From assembly GCA_009841725.1 (NCBI GenBank), contig VYGS01000040.1, forward strand, positions 1-35,552: a stretch of 35,552 bases of DNA, written 5' to 3'. Made by a program: the position numbers and the translations under genes. The notes beneath the pieces were generated by a model. That model was not told where the DNA came from, searched no databases, and was given only the letters and a program-made list of their open reading frames with translations. Positions 9,963 through 21,471 of this stretch are shown here, piece after piece (positions within the stretch are counted from its first letter, which is position 1; each line of letters opens with the position of its first letter). The DNA comes from Gammaproteobacteria bacterium. GTDB lineage: Bacteria; Pseudomonadota; Gammaproteobacteria; Arenicellales; Poriferihabitantaceae.

Positions 9963-11069
9963 ATGAAATTTGTTATCAATAGGAATACCATGTTGCCCGC
10001 ACTGTCGTTCGTAAGCAGCGTGGTGGAAAGGCGACAGACGTTACCGATCCTGTCGAACGTCTTCTTCAATATCGAGGATGGACGGCTCGTGCTGGTCGGT
10101 TCGGATCTCGAGGTTGAAGTAACACGGACCATTGATGGCGTGGAGTGCGAGAACGGCTCGTTTACCGTTCTGGCTCGCACTGTTACGGACATCGTGCGGA
10201 TGCTTCCCGATGACGCTCAGGTGTCTTTTTCATATGAAAATCGGGAGCTTTCGATCGAATCTGGAAAAAGCCGCTACAAACTCAAGACCCTGCCCGCGGA
10301 AGACTATCCGAGGATACAGACCGAGGAATGGGAGGAACGGTTCAAGGTCGAGGGAAAGATACTGAAGGCCATGCTTGAGAAAACGTCTTTCGCGATGGCC
10401 CAGCAGGATGTCCGGTATTACCTTAACGGCGTGTCGCTGTCTATGGGAGGAAACGAGCTCATGGCCACGGCTACCGACGGGCACCGGCTGGCCAGGACGA
10501 AGGTCCCGCTTGATGTGGATCTTGAAAACGAAAGGGAAATCATCCTTCCGCGCAAGGCCGTGTTTGAAATCAGCAAGATATTCGACGGCAACGAGGATTC
10601 CACGCTGACCCTGGAGTACTCGCGCAATCACATGAGGGTCACGGGCCCCGATACGGTACTGATCACGAAGCTGATTGACGGGAAGTTTCCGCAGTTCGAC
10701 GAGGTCGTCAGCATCGACGGCGACGCAACGGGTCTCAGTCTTGATCGCAGGAGCCTGATCGAAATGCTGAGCCGGGTATCCGTGCTGACCACGGACCGGT
10801 TCAAGGGTATCCGGATGATTCTGGGGGAAAACAGACTGAAGGTCACGGCCAACACGCCGGAACAGGAGCAGGCGGTGGAGGAAATGGAAGTCGAGTATGA
10901 CGGTCCCGAAATCCTGTGCGGCTACAATGTCATCTACCTGCTCGATGCCGCCAAAACGATCGAGACGGAGAAAGCCGACGTGCTGCTCGACGACAAGGGT
11001 CATATCTGCTATTTCAGGCAGCCGGGCGATGAGCATTCATTGTGGCTGGTCATGCCGATGAGAATCTGA
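9963..11069 (+). CDS. dnaN: DNA polymerase III sliding clamp (beta subunit)
   Basis: Ring-shaped processivity clamp of the replicase (368 residues, the usual length). The N-terminus MKFVINRNTMLPALSFVSSV, TDGHRLA in the middle and the C-terminal LWLVMPMRI, typical of gammaproteobacterial clamps (MPMRL or similar), identify it. It lies between dnaA and gyrB as in many genomes, but the recF gene that normally follows is missing. No ribosome-binding site is visible upstream of ATG 9963, where the sequence is taken up by the trio-like run. Confidence 0.97.
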   Translation: MKFVINRNTMLPALSFVSSVVERRQTLPILSNVFFNIEDGRLVLVGSDLEVEVTRTIDGVECENGSFTVLARTVTDIVRMLPDDAQVSFSYENRELSIESGKSRYKLKTLPAEDYPRIQTEEWEERFKVEGKILKAMLEKTSFAMAQQDVRYYLNGVSLSMGGNELMATATDGHRLARTKVPLDVDLENEREIILPRKAVFEISKIFDGNEDSTLTLEYSRNHMRVTGPDTVLITKLIDGKFPQFDEVVSIDGDATGLSLDRRSLIEMLSRVSVLTTDRFKGIRMILGENRLKVTANTPEQEQAVEEMEVEYDGPEILCGYNVIYLLDAAKTIETEKADVLLDDKGHICYFRQPGDEHSLWLVMPMRI

Positions 11070-11188
11070 TTCCGAAAACACGGCAGAACCCCCTATCCGC
11101 CGCATGGAGGACGGCCGCTTCCATCCTCCGCATCGCGTCGTGTCCGGAGCGCTTGTCCGCACGGCGCAACGATGTCCCGCCAGTCGAA

Positions 11189-11204
11189 TGTTTCACGTGA
11201 AACA
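11189..11204. promoter_or_regulatory. parS: parS site 1 (ParB binding)
   Basis: TGTTTCACGTGAAACA is a perfect palindromic match to the chromosomal parS consensus, and flanking bases extend it to an 18-bp palindrome (11188-11205). ParB/Spo0J loads at such sites near the origin for chromosome segregation. parA and parB are not in the window. Confidence 0.93.
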
Positions 11205-11325
11205 TCGCCGTTCCGCCCGACCCGCGGCCACCCAAATCCGGGTGCGGATGCGGTATAATGAGCCTTGCTGTTTTCCTGAATTCGATCCTTGAACGAGAAA
11301 AGTCTTTGGCGCGCACCGCGCGCAA

Positions 11326-11341
11326 TGTTTCACGTGAAACA
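11326..11341. promoter_or_regulatory. parS: parS site 2 (ParB binding)
   Basis: A second perfect TGTTTCACGTGAAACA, again extendable to 18 bp (11325-11342), placed 137 bases after the first. Two identical sites in one short gap are very unlikely by chance. Confidence 0.93.
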
Positions 11342-11381
11342 TGCTTTTCTGACAGCTCTCCCGCCATCCCTCGTTAATCCT

Positions 11382-11402
11382 GGAGAACGGGATCCGTTCT
11401 CC
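11382..11402 (+). promoter_or_regulatory. Perfect hairpin immediately upstream of gyrB
   Basis: GGAGAACGG (11382-11390) and CCGTTCTCC (11394-11402) form a 9-bp perfect stem with a GAT loop, ending 15 bases before the gyrB ATG. The left arm contains GGAG, the only ribosome-site-like sequence nearby. The hairpin could modulate gyrB translation, act as an operator, or attenuate transcription; the following TAATATTTGG is only weakly T-rich, so it is not a good terminator. Confidence 0.55.
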
Positions 11403-11405
11403 TAA

Positions 11406-13823
<2,418 letters not shown>

Positions 13824-13834
13824 GCGGCCGTCGG

Positions 13835-14392
13835 CTACTTGAATTCCTGCTTCGGCTTCGAAAACACGCGCTCGACCATGGGCCTGAAGAATTCGAGGTC
13901 TTTCGATTCGAAATCCGGATCAAAGCAGTTCTGGTCGTAGTTGTGGCAGAAGTGCACGCAGTCTTCATACCACCGGTGGGACTTGTGGATCTCCCGGGCA
14001 TGCCGATCCTTGCCGAAATGGTGGTTGTAGTAATAGGTCTGGAACAGCCCGTGGTGCTTGACAATCCAGTAGACGCGCTCTGATACGTAAGGGCGCAGTA
14101 TCGCCGCGGCCATTTCGCTGTGCGCGGCCGGGGCCAACGCATCGCCGATGTCGTGCAGCAGCGCGGCCACCACCATTTCTTCCGGTTCTCCGGCATCATG
14201 CGCCCGGGTTGCCGACTGAAGGGAGTGCTCGAGGCGGGTGATCCGGTAGCCCGGCAGAGTCTCCCCCAGTCCCGCCAGGGCCTTCATCAGGCGATCCGGG
14301 AGAGCGTGGATGTACTCCGTCTCAAGGTCCCAAAGGAAGGCATACTCCTCGGCCGTGCCATCTTCCATGCGCGTAAACTGAACCTGTTTCAT
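13835..14392 (-). CDS. HD-domain protein, PhnZ/MIOX-like candidate
   Basis: A 185-residue HD-domain protein. The conserved metal-site residues are visible as LEHSLQ (His56), LLHDIGD (His80-Asp81), His91 and KHHG (His113/114), with a later Asp-rich helix (YDQNCFD). The short spacing and the EHSLQSA...VVAALLHDIGD core resemble PhnZ and related mixed-valent di-iron HD oxygenases as well as predicted HD phosphohydrolases (COG4341-like). The sequence alone cannot tell a phosphohydrolase from an oxygenase. Its ATG overlaps the arsC-like stop (ATGA), so the two are co-translated. No phosphonate genes are near. Confidence 0.75.
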   Translation of the reverse strand: MKQVQFTRMEDGTAEEYAFLWDLETEYIHALPDRLMKALAGLGETLPGYRITRLEHSLQSATRAHDAGEPEEMVVAALLHDIGDALAPAAHSEMAAAILRPYVSERVYWIVKHHGLFQTYYYNHHFGKDRHAREIHKSHRWYEDCVHFCHNYDQNCFDPDFESKDLEFFRPMVERVFSKPKQEFK

Positions 14393-14748
14393 GGAGAATC
14401 CTCTTGCGTGATCAATGACAAAACCCGTTCCGGGGGGCGGCCGACGGCGGCCTTGTCCCCGGATACGACGATGGGGCGCTGCAGGAGGATCGGATGTTCG
14501 GCTATCGCCTCCAGAAGCACAGCCTCCGGCGAGTCGTCCGAAAGGCCGAGATCCTTGTAGGCCCGCTCCGTATCACGGATGATGTCGTGCGCCGTTCCCC
14601 CCAGTTTTTCAATAATTTCGCGCAATGCGGGGACATCCGGAGGATGGTCGAGATAGAGGATGACTTCCGGATTGACCCCGTGTTGCCCGAGCAGCGAAAG
14701 GGTCGCCCTCGATTTTGAACATCTCGGATTGTGGTAGATGCTTGTCAT
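14389..14748 (-). CDS. arsC: ArsC-family glutaredoxin-dependent arsenate reductase-like protein
   Basis: Small thioredoxin-fold reductase (119 residues) starting MTSIYHNPRCSKSR, with the catalytic Cys10 of the ArsC family in NPRCSKSR, and LLQRPIVV with the substrate-contacting Arg near 93. I chose ATG 14748 because the CxxS loop then sits at the usual position; the upstream in-frame ATG at 14769 adds seven unconserved residues. No arsR or arsB is adjacent, so an arsenate role is likely but not proven. It forms a tight pair with the HD-domain gene (4-base overlap). Confidence 0.87.
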   Translation of the reverse strand: MTSIYHNPRCSKSRATLSLLGQHGVNPEVILYLDHPPDVPALREIIEKLGGTAHDIIRDTERAYKDLGLSDDSPEAVLLEAIAEHPILLQRPIVVSGDKAAVGRPPERVLSLITQEDSP

Positions 14749-14879
14749 GACAGCCCCGTAATCGGTCATTCCGCCGAATCATATTCAATTCGGCAGGGCG
14801 CTGCAAGACAGTTCGGGAGGAGGCCCGCGCCCGATGCCGCTGGATGCAATGGCCGGAGGAAGCTCGGAGTGATAAAGAT

Positions 14880-14917
14880 AACCATTTGTTTTATATAAAT
14901 AGTTTATAAAAATGGTT
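14880..14917 (-). repeat. AT-rich inverted repeat downstream of mrcB
   Basis: AACCATTT (14880-14887) and AAATGGTT (14910-14917) form a perfect 8-bp stem around a strongly AT-rich 22-base interior that can pair further. It starts 26 bases after the mrcB stop on the minus strand. It could help end mrcB transcripts or be a protein-binding site; it lacks the GC stem and T-run of a standard intrinsic terminator. Confidence 0.35.
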
Positions 14918-14942
14918 CGCCATTGCCGAATCAGGTTTCCGG

Positions 14943-17258
14943 CTAACGGTTTTTGCTCTCGACCACCGTGCGGGCACACGGCGAGCGGGATTCGGGCTCG
15001 GTGTCCGGAACGAACGGAATGCGCACCCGGGAATCGCACCCGCTTCCCGCAAGCAGCCCGGTTTCGGGATCGATCTCGACATAGCGGAACCCGGCCTCGT
15101 CCGGGAGGGTTGTCGGTTCGAGATCGAGGTTGGCCATCAGGGTTTCCCAGACCCGCATGGCACCGCTTGATCCCGTCAATCCGGTCGACCGATTGTCGTC
15201 CCGCCCTATCCAGACCACCGCCAGAAGATTTCCGCTGTATCCGGCAAACCAGCTGTCCCGGAAATTGTTGGTTGTACCGGTTTTTCCGGCCAGATTCAGT
15301 CCCTCGGGAAATGTCCGGCCCAGTCCGGACGCGGTGCCGAACCGGACGCTCTGGCGCAGAATGTAGTGCACCAGTGCGGCGCTGGTTCGGGGGATCGTCT
15401 GGGCCTGTCTGACGGGAAAGCGGGCGACCGTGTCCCCTGCGGGATTCGATATCCGCGTCAGGGTGCGAAGCGGAACCAGGGAGCCGGCATTGGCGATGAC
15501 CTGATACATCTGTGCCATCTCGAGAGGGCTGTGCTGGCTGGCTCCGAGAAAGATGGACGGATACGGAGCGATATTGCGGACGATGCCGAGTTGTTTCATT
15601 GTCCGGATAACTTCCGGCATGTCCAGCGCCATTCCAAGATGCACGGCGGGCAGGTTGTACGAGCGGGCCAGAGCCTCAAACAGCGGAACCGACCCGCGAA
15701 ACTCGCTGTCGAAATTTGCCGGGGACCACTGTGTTCCGTCCTCCTGGGTGAGGGTGATCGGACGGTCGGGCAGCAGGGTGGCCAGCGTGTATCCGCGTCC
15801 GGGCTCCAGGGCAGTGAGGTAGACGGCCGGCTTGACCAGCGATCCGATCTGTCTCTCGATATCCGTCGCCCGGTTGAAGCCGGAAGCGTCCGCCCTGCGG
15901 TCCCCGACCACGGCGAGAACATTCCCGCTCGAAGGGTCGAGAACGATCACGGCACCCTGCAGGGCGCCGGCTGGAAGCTCCTTCCGGGCTTCCAGCTGAT
16001 CGAGAGTCCGGGACAGGGCATGCTGCGCAACATGCTGGATGTCCAGATCAATGGTGGTCTGCAGCCCCAGGCCGCTCGTGCGAAGAACCTCCTCGGAATA
16101 GTAGAGCCGAAGATGTCGCTGCAGATAGTCGAAAAAGGCCGGGAAGCGACTCAGTGTTTCCTGCCCGGGCGGAGTGACTCCGAGAGGCAGGCGCGCATAC
16201 TCTTCGGCCGCCCGTTTGCCGAGTGAGCCGAATTCCGCCAATTTGCGAAGGGTCAGATTCCGCCGGCCCAGGGCGCGCTCGGGATGGCGATGGGGGTTGT
16301 AGTAGGACGGGGCGGAGATGATGCCGGCAAGCAGGGCGGCCTCGTGGGGCCGAAGATCCCAGACCGGACGGCCGAAGTAGTGTTCGCTTGCAAGGGGAAA
16401 GCCGTGAATGGCGCGATTTCCGGACTGGCCGAGAAAGATTTCGTTCAGGTAGGCCTCGAGAATCTCGGTCTTGGTGTAGCGCAGCTCAAGAGCCACCGCA
16501 TACGCGGCTTCCTTGATCTTTCTCCTGAAGGTCTTCTCGGGAGTCAGGAACAGGTTCTTGACCAATTGCTGCGAGATCGTACTGCCGCCCTGTGCCACCT
16601 TGCCCTGGAGCAGATTCGACAATGCCGCACGCAGGATGGCCTTGGGGTTGACCCCGTGATGGGCGCTGAACTGGCGGTCCTCCATCACGAGCAGCGCATG
16701 CAGCAGGATTTCCGGCATCTGGTGCAGCTTGAGAGGAATGCGGTCCCGGTGGGGACCGAGCTGCAGGGTTCCGATCAGGGGCGATGCGAGACGGACGGAG
16801 GCCATGGATTGGCCGGTTCGTGCGTTGCTGAGGCCGGCAATCCGTCCGTTCTCGATCAGGATGCGTACTGCAATCGCGGAGTGGCCCGGTGTGTCGGCAT
16901 CGGGGGTCCTGCGAACAAAGACGTAAGCTTCCGGTCCGGCGATGGAATAGTCTCCGGGCTGCGAGATCCGGTCCGTTTCCCGGTACCCGTAACGGCCAAG
17001 CTTTCGGGCAAGGCGTACTGGCGTGATCCGGGTGCCCGTTTCGAATTCCAGCGCTCTGGCGTAGACATGGGCGGGTTCGGAATGCAGTCTTCCGTCCATG
17101 ATTGCGCGAATCTGGAAATCGATATAGAGCAGGGAAAGGAGTCCGGCCAACACGAAGACCAGCGAAAACCGGACCAGAACGTGGCGCAGAAAGAACCTCC
17201 GGGTGGCAGGCTCCGACGTCTTGTCGGCCTTGCGTTTTTTCCGCTTGTTACGACTCAA
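14943..17258 (-). CDS. mrcB: Penicillin-binding protein 1B (bifunctional transglycosylase/transpeptidase)
   Basis: Class A PBP that polymerises and cross-links peptidoglycan (771 residues). A basic cytoplasmic tail precedes one membrane segment (about 26-46). Residues around 62-140 (HVYARALEFETG...) look like the UB2H region that marks PBP1B and binds LpoB. The GT51 domain has EDRQFSAHHG (catalytic Glu193) and GGSTISQQLVKN (224-235). The transpeptidase has SLVK (Ser473), SYN (533-535) and KTG (659-661). The gene follows the DUF2007 gene by 21 bases and probably belongs to the same minus-strand transcription unit. Confidence 0.95.
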   Translation of the reverse strand: MSRNKRKKRKADKTSEPATRRFFLRHVLVRFSLVFVLAGLLSLLYIDFQIRAIMDGRLHSEPAHVYARALEFETGTRITPVRLARKLGRYGYRETDRISQPGDYSIAGPEAYVFVRRTPDADTPGHSAIAVRILIENGRIAGLSNARTGQSMASVRLASPLIGTLQLGPHRDRIPLKLHQMPEILLHALLVMEDRQFSAHHGVNPKAILRAALSNLLQGKVAQGGSTISQQLVKNLFLTPEKTFRRKIKEAAYAVALELRYTKTEILEAYLNEIFLGQSGNRAIHGFPLASEHYFGRPVWDLRPHEAALLAGIISAPSYYNPHRHPERALGRRNLTLRKLAEFGSLGKRAAEEYARLPLGVTPPGQETLSRFPAFFDYLQRHLRLYYSEEVLRTSGLGLQTTIDLDIQHVAQHALSRTLDQLEARKELPAGALQGAVIVLDPSSGNVLAVVGDRRADASGFNRATDIERQIGSLVKPAVYLTALEPGRGYTLATLLPDRPITLTQEDGTQWSPANFDSEFRGSVPLFEALARSYNLPAVHLGMALDMPEVIRTMKQLGIVRNIAPYPSIFLGASQHSPLEMAQMYQVIANAGSLVPLRTLTRISNPAGDTVARFPVRQAQTIPRTSAALVHYILRQSVRFGTASGLGRTFPEGLNLAGKTGTTNNFRDSWFAGYSGNLLAVVWIGRDDNRSTGLTGSSGAMRVWETLMANLDLEPTTLPDEAGFRYVEIDPETGLLAGSGCDSRVRIPFVPDTEPESRSPCARTVVESKNR

Positions 17259-17279
17259 GGTCGGGAATCGGGCAGGAAG

Positions 17280-17603
17280 TCAGGGTTGGTACGAGGATTC
17301 GGGAAGCAGACTGGCGTGACACTTCCAGCAGATCTCGAAGCTGTCGGGATTCGTCTCGCCGCATTCGCTGCACAGAATGTCATCCGGCGGCGGCTCGGCC
17401 GCATCGAACCGTTCGATCACCAGGGATGCGCGTTCGTGATCGAGGTCCCGCTTGATCCAGATTTCCGGCGGGCTGACCGGCAGTTCCCCCAGACCCGCAG
17501 ACAGGTTTCCCTGAAACAGCAGCGCCGGGATGTCGGCGTTCTCCAGCATGTCCAGCACCAGTTGGGCGTCCACCAGAGATTCGGCCTCGTAGACTTTCAA
17601 CAT
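17280..17603 (-). CDS. DUF2007 protein with C-terminal zinc ribbon
   Basis: A 107-residue soluble protein. The N-terminal part (MLKVYEAESLVDAQLVLDMLENADIPA...) is a DUF2007 domain, a ferredoxin-like fold sometimes called a putative signal-transducing protein. The C-terminal part has two CxxC pairs (CSEC and CWKC) that should hold a zinc ion. The start at 17603 follows the AI-2E transporter stop by 7 bases, and mrcB begins 21 bases after its end. Its role is unknown; its position suggests co-expression with envelope genes. Confidence 0.82.
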   Translation of the reverse strand: MLKVYEAESLVDAQLVLDMLENADIPALLFQGNLSAGLGELPVSPPEIWIKRDLDHERASLVIERFDAAEPPPDDILCSECGETNPDSFEICWKCHASLLPESSYQP

Positions 17604-17610
17604 GGCTGTT

Positions 17611-18672
17611 CTACGAGACGGCCTCTTTCCTCTGTTTGGGCCAGGCCACGATGATGGCATTGACGAGCGTGGCGAGCGGAATGGCAAAGAAGACGCCCCA
17701 CAGTCCCCACAATCCGCCGAAAAACAGAACGGCCACGATAATGGCGACCGGATGGAGGTTGACCGCCTCGGAAAACAGGACTGGAACCAGCAGGTTGCCG
17801 TCCAGCGCCTGAATGACAAGATAGGTCACGACCAGGGCGATGAACTCGCTTGACCAGCCCCACTGGGCCCAGGCAAAGATCATGACAGGCAGGGTCACGA
17901 CCGCGGCACCGATATAGGGAATCAGCACGGAAATCCCGACCAGGAAAGACAAAAGCACGGCGTATTTCAGGCCCAGATAGGCAAAGGCGGCCAGCGTGAC
18001 CCCCCAGACAATGAGGATTTCCCAGAATTTGCCGCGGACGTAGTTCGCAACCTGAATATCCACGTCCCTCCAGATCTGGGCGGCGAGTTCATGATCCTTG
18101 GGAACGAACCGGATCAGGTAGTTCAGAATCTTCTTCTTGTCCTTGACAAAGAAGAAGATCAGGATCGGCAACAGGATCAGGTAGATCATCAGGGTGATGA
18201 TGCTGGCGGCACCGGTGACGGAGATGCTGACCAGTTGCTGACCGTAATCGGTGAGCTGGACCCGGATTGCCGCGATCAGCTCTCTCACCTGCTCGATCGA
18301 GATCAACTCCGGATAGTGTTCAGGCAGTTGCATCAGCGCCACCTGACCACGGGACAGGAGGGTCGGGATCTGCTGGACCATTTCCGTCATCTGGTTGTAG
18401 AGCACCGGAAAGACCACGAGCACGGTGCCGATCACGAAGATGATGAATCCGAGATAGACGAAGCTGACCGCCACGGGCCTTGGAAAGCCGAACAGGGTGA
18501 AACGGCCCACCAGGCCTTCCAGGACGTAGGCGATCACGATGCCCGCGATAACCGGTGCGAGAATCGCTCCGGCGTAGGAGACGATAAGCACCGTCGCGAG
18601 CAGAAACAGCGTCAGAAAAACGATCTGGGGATTCGAGACCTGCTGCTTGAACCATTCGACGAAGTTGTTCAT
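17611..18672 (-). CDS. AI-2E family transporter (PerM-like)
   Basis: Integral membrane protein of 353 residues in the AI-2E/PerM family. It has about seven or eight hydrophobic segments, a large central hydrophilic region (about 95-160) and the family's C-terminal GISVLIPYIGAAVV and later GGLWGLWGVFFAIPLA segments. The substrate is not known; members include quorum-signal exporters and Na+/H+ antiporter-like proteins. I chose ATG 18672: AGGAGG lies 12 bases upstream, inside the end of the osmC-like gene, whose stop is at 18680. The longer open frame to 18774 overlaps that gene and is unlikely. Confidence 0.88.
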   Translation of the reverse strand: MNNFVEWFKQQVSNPQIVFLTLFLLATVLIVSYAGAILAPVIAGIVIAYVLEGLVGRFTLFGFPRPVAVSFVYLGFIIFVIGTVLVVFPVLYNQMTEMVQQIPTLLSRGQVALMQLPEHYPELISIEQVRELIAAIRVQLTDYGQQLVSISVTGAASIITLMIYLILLPILIFFFVKDKKKILNYLIRFVPKDHELAAQIWRDVDIQVANYVRGKFWEILIVWGVTLAAFAYLGLKYAVLLSFLVGISVLIPYIGAAVVTLPVMIFAWAQWGWSSEFIALVVTYLVIQALDGNLLVPVLFSEAVNLHPVAIIVAVLFFGGLWGLWGVFFAIPLATLVNAIIVAWPKQRKEAVS

Positions 18673-18679
18673 GTTTTCA

Positions 18680-19105
18680 TCACGCCTCCTTCTGCGGGAT
18701 GATCCGGACCGCATGCCGGATGCGCGCGGTGGATTCGAGCATCTTGCCCACGGAGCAGTACTTCTCGACGGCAAGGCCTACCGCGCGTTCGACCTTCGCC
18801 GAATCCAGCCGATGGCCCGACACGACAAAGGTCATCCGGATGTCGGAAAACACCGCCGGCACCGCGTCGGCGCGCTCCCCCTCGACCTCGATCCGGCAGT
18901 CGGATACCGGCTGCCTCATTTTTTTCAGCGTGGACATGACATCGATCGAGCTGCAGCCGGCCAGGGCCGCAAGCACCATCTCCATCGGGCGGGCCCCCCT
19001 GTCTTGTCCGCCCACGGTTTCCGAGCCATCGATTTCCAGCCGCTGGCCGCTTTCCGTGAACGCGGAAAAGTGCACGCCGTCATTGAGCCTCAGTTCAACC
19101 TTCAT
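18680..19105 (-). CDS. OsmC/Ohr-family protein (YhfA-like)
   Basis: A 141-residue OsmC-fold protein. Members act as thiol peroxidases against organic hydroperoxides using two cysteines. Here these are Cys51 in [10 protein letters not shown] and the one in EKYCSVGKM near the C-terminus, with the family's [10 protein letters not shown] helix between strands. It resembles the YhfA subgroup more than OsmC or Ohr proper. Its start overlaps the trpC stop by 4 bases. An osmC-like gene downstream of trpC is also seen in Pseudomonas, although there vfr lies between. Confidence 0.88.
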   Translation of the reverse strand: MKVELRLNDGVHFSAFTESGQRLEIDGSETVGGQDRGARPMEMVLAALAGCSSIDVMSTLKKMRQPVSDCRIEVEGERADAVPAVFSDIRMTFVVSGHRLDSAKVERAVGLAVEKYCSVGKMLESTARIRHAVRIIPQKEA

Positions 19106-19899
19106 TGAAGAGTTCCGAAGAGGTCGACGAGTTTTGCGCCCGGATCCTCGGCGCGCATGAATGCCTCGCCCACCAGAAAGGCATGGATACGGTTCGCCCG
19201 CATCACCGCCACGTCGTACTTGCTGTGAATGCCGCTCTCGGTGACGACGATCCGGTCGTCCGGAATCGATTCCAGCAACGAGAGGGTGGTCTCGAGAGAG
19301 GTTTCAAACGTGCGCAGGTTGCGGTTGTTGATGCCGATAAGCCGACAAGGCAGGGTCAGCGCCCGCTCAAGCTCGGGCGCGTCATGAACTTCCACCAGCA
19401 CGTCCAGGCCATTTGCATGAGCGAGTTGCGCAAGTTCATGCAGGGCATGATCGTCAAGCGCCGCGACGATCAGCAGTATGGCGTCGGCGCCGATGAGCCG
19501 GGACTCGTGCACCTGGTACGGATGGATGATGAAATCCTTCCTCAGGACGGGCAGCGGACAGGCTGCCCGGGCCTCTTCGACGAACCGGTCGTGGCCCTGG
19601 AAATAGCGTTCATCCGTGAGTACGGACAGGCAGGAGGCGCCGGCCCGTGCATAGCTCAGCGCAATGGAGCCCGGGTCGAAATCTTCCCGGATGACGCCCT
19701 TGCTCGGCGATGCCTTCTTGATTTCGCAGATGACCGCGGGCCGACCCGAGGCAATCCGGTTCTCGATGGCATTCACGAATCCCCGGGGAGGCGGCACGGA
19801 CCGACTGCGATCAACCAGTTCATCAATCGGAAGGAACGAGGAGCGGTTTGCGACCTCGGCGGTTTTTGTCGAAATGATTTGGTCGAGGATATCCGGCAT
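19102..19899 (-). CDS. trpC: Indole-3-glycerol phosphate synthase
   Basis: TIM-barrel enzyme that closes the indole ring in tryptophan synthesis (265 residues, single domain without the TrpF fusion of E. coli). [10 protein letters not shown] carries the catalytic lysine, and [16 protein letters not shown] and [11 protein letters not shown] are strand-end signatures; VTESGI binds phosphate. The start at 19899 abuts the trpG stop at 19900 with no gap, and the end overlaps the osmC-like gene. trpD, usually between trpG and trpC, is absent. Confidence 0.96.
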   Translation of the reverse strand: MPDILDQIISTKTAEVANRSSFLPIDELVDRSRSVPPPRGFVNAIENRIASGRPAVICEIKKASPSKGVIREDFDPGSIALSYARAGASCLSVLTDERYFQGHDRFVEEARAACPLPVLRKDFIIHPYQVHESRLIGADAILLIVAALDDHALHELAQLAHANGLDVLVEVHDAPELERALTLPCRLIGINNRNLRTFETSLETTLSLLESIPDDRIVVTESGIHSKYDVAVMRANRIHAFLVGEAFMRAEDPGAKLVDLFGTLQ

Positions 19900-20481
<582 letters not shown>

Positions 20482-20533
20482 TCCAAAAGCGCTCCGGAAG
20501 ACGAACGGCGGTCAGGACGGCCCGTGCAGGGGT

Positions 20534-21001
20534 TCAGCCCCTCAGCCACTGGACGAGGGCCTTGTCGGGATCGCCGATCTGGTCGACCGATTCGTACCAG
20601 AACCTCTCCCAGCCCTTTTCCGGAAGACTGGCGAACAGCATCAGGTTGAGCGGGTAGACCCCGCTGTCGGTGCATCGGCGGAAATCGTCACGAAACAGGA
20701 AAACGGGCTTCTCCCACGCCATTGCAAGGCCCAACTCGACCATGACGCCCTCGTCCGGAGGGCAGCCGTTGACCACCGCGAACAGGCCGTCGGCATCGCG
20801 GACATCGCAAAAGTCGGCCCGGGCGATGCGATAGGCCCACCCGGAGTCGGCCTTGTCGATCTGGTTGTTTCGGGCAAACGGCTCCCAGACCTCGGCGCCT
20901 GCGGCTTCCAGGGCCTCGACGAGCGACACCAGGGGCCCGTCACGCTGCTGTGCGGAGAATCCGTACGGGTTGGCCAGGTACAACGTCTTTTTCGAAGTCA
21001 T
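20534..21001 (-). CDS. Nucleoside 2-deoxyribosyltransferase-like protein
   Basis: A 155-residue protein of the nucleoside 2-deoxyribosyltransferase family, which swaps or hydrolyses the base on 2-deoxynucleosides. LYLANPYGFS at the start and the signature PPDEGVMVELGLA (81-93) with a candidate nucleophile Glu89 support this. Arg/Lys-poor flanks and the conserved KPVFLFRDDFR also fit. It lies between trpE and trpG, so it is an insertion into the trp neighbourhood; it has no clear link to tryptophan. It follows the membrane-protein gene by 20 bases. Confidence 0.8.
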   Translation of the reverse strand: MTSKKTLYLANPYGFSAQQRDGPLVSLVEALEAAGAEVWEPFARNNQIDKADSGWAYRIARADFCDVRDADGLFAVVNGCPPDEGVMVELGLAMAWEKPVFLFRDDFRRCTDSGVYPLNLMLFASLPEKGWERFWYESVDQIGDPDKALVQWLRG

Positions 21002-21021
21002 GATTGCAACTCAGTCGCTCG

Positions 21022-21471
21022 TTAAGGGTTCTTCGACCGATCCCCGTCCCGCACCAGGTGAAGGCCCAGGCTGACCGAAAGCAGGGGCACGGAAGCGTCG
21101 ATGAGGATCCACGTCATGGAGACGGTATCGCCCCCGGCCCCGGTGAAGCCGGGCATGAGGATGCTGAACCAGTTCCAGAAGAACAGGATGCCCACAAACA
21201 GGAAGCCGTACAGCTGTAGCGAGGCCGCGAGGAATTCGCGGGTCACGGCCGTATTGCCGTCTGTAGCGTCACAGGCCTTCTTTCTGGCATGGGCGCAGAT
21301 CACACCCAGCACGATGGCCAGGGCGGTCAACGGGTTGATCGCACTCCAGAGCGGGCTGTACGGATAGGCGTCGCTGGAGACGTGGTAGAGCGGTTCGACA
21401 ATCGTGTGAACCGCAACAATCGCACCGATAGCGATCAGTGCGATACCGATCAGGCGTTTACTCGTGTTCAT
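21022..21471 (-). CDS. Small integral membrane protein, unknown function
   Basis: A 149-residue protein with about four hydrophobic segments (roughly 7-25, 46-61, 86-106 and 117-139), so probably an inner-membrane protein. I do not recognise a family. It starts inside a short upstream reading frame (21458-21583) whose two ends are near-copies of this gene's own start and end, so it appears to be the surviving copy of a duplicated gene. It lies between trpE and trpG. Confidence 0.7.
   Translation of the reverse strand: MNTSKRLIGIALIAIGAIVAVHTIVEPLYHVSSDAYPYSPLWSAINPLTALAIVLGVICAHARKKACDATDGNTAVTREFLAASLQLYGFLFVGILFFWNWFSILMPGFTGAGGDTVSMTWILIDASVPLLSVSLGLHLVRDGDRSKNP

Noticed and set aside
11050-11367. 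Minus-strand frame in the dnaN-gyrB gap
   Set aside because: It is a by-product of the two parS palindromes, which translate to FHVKH-like and HVSRET-like strings; no homology to RecF.
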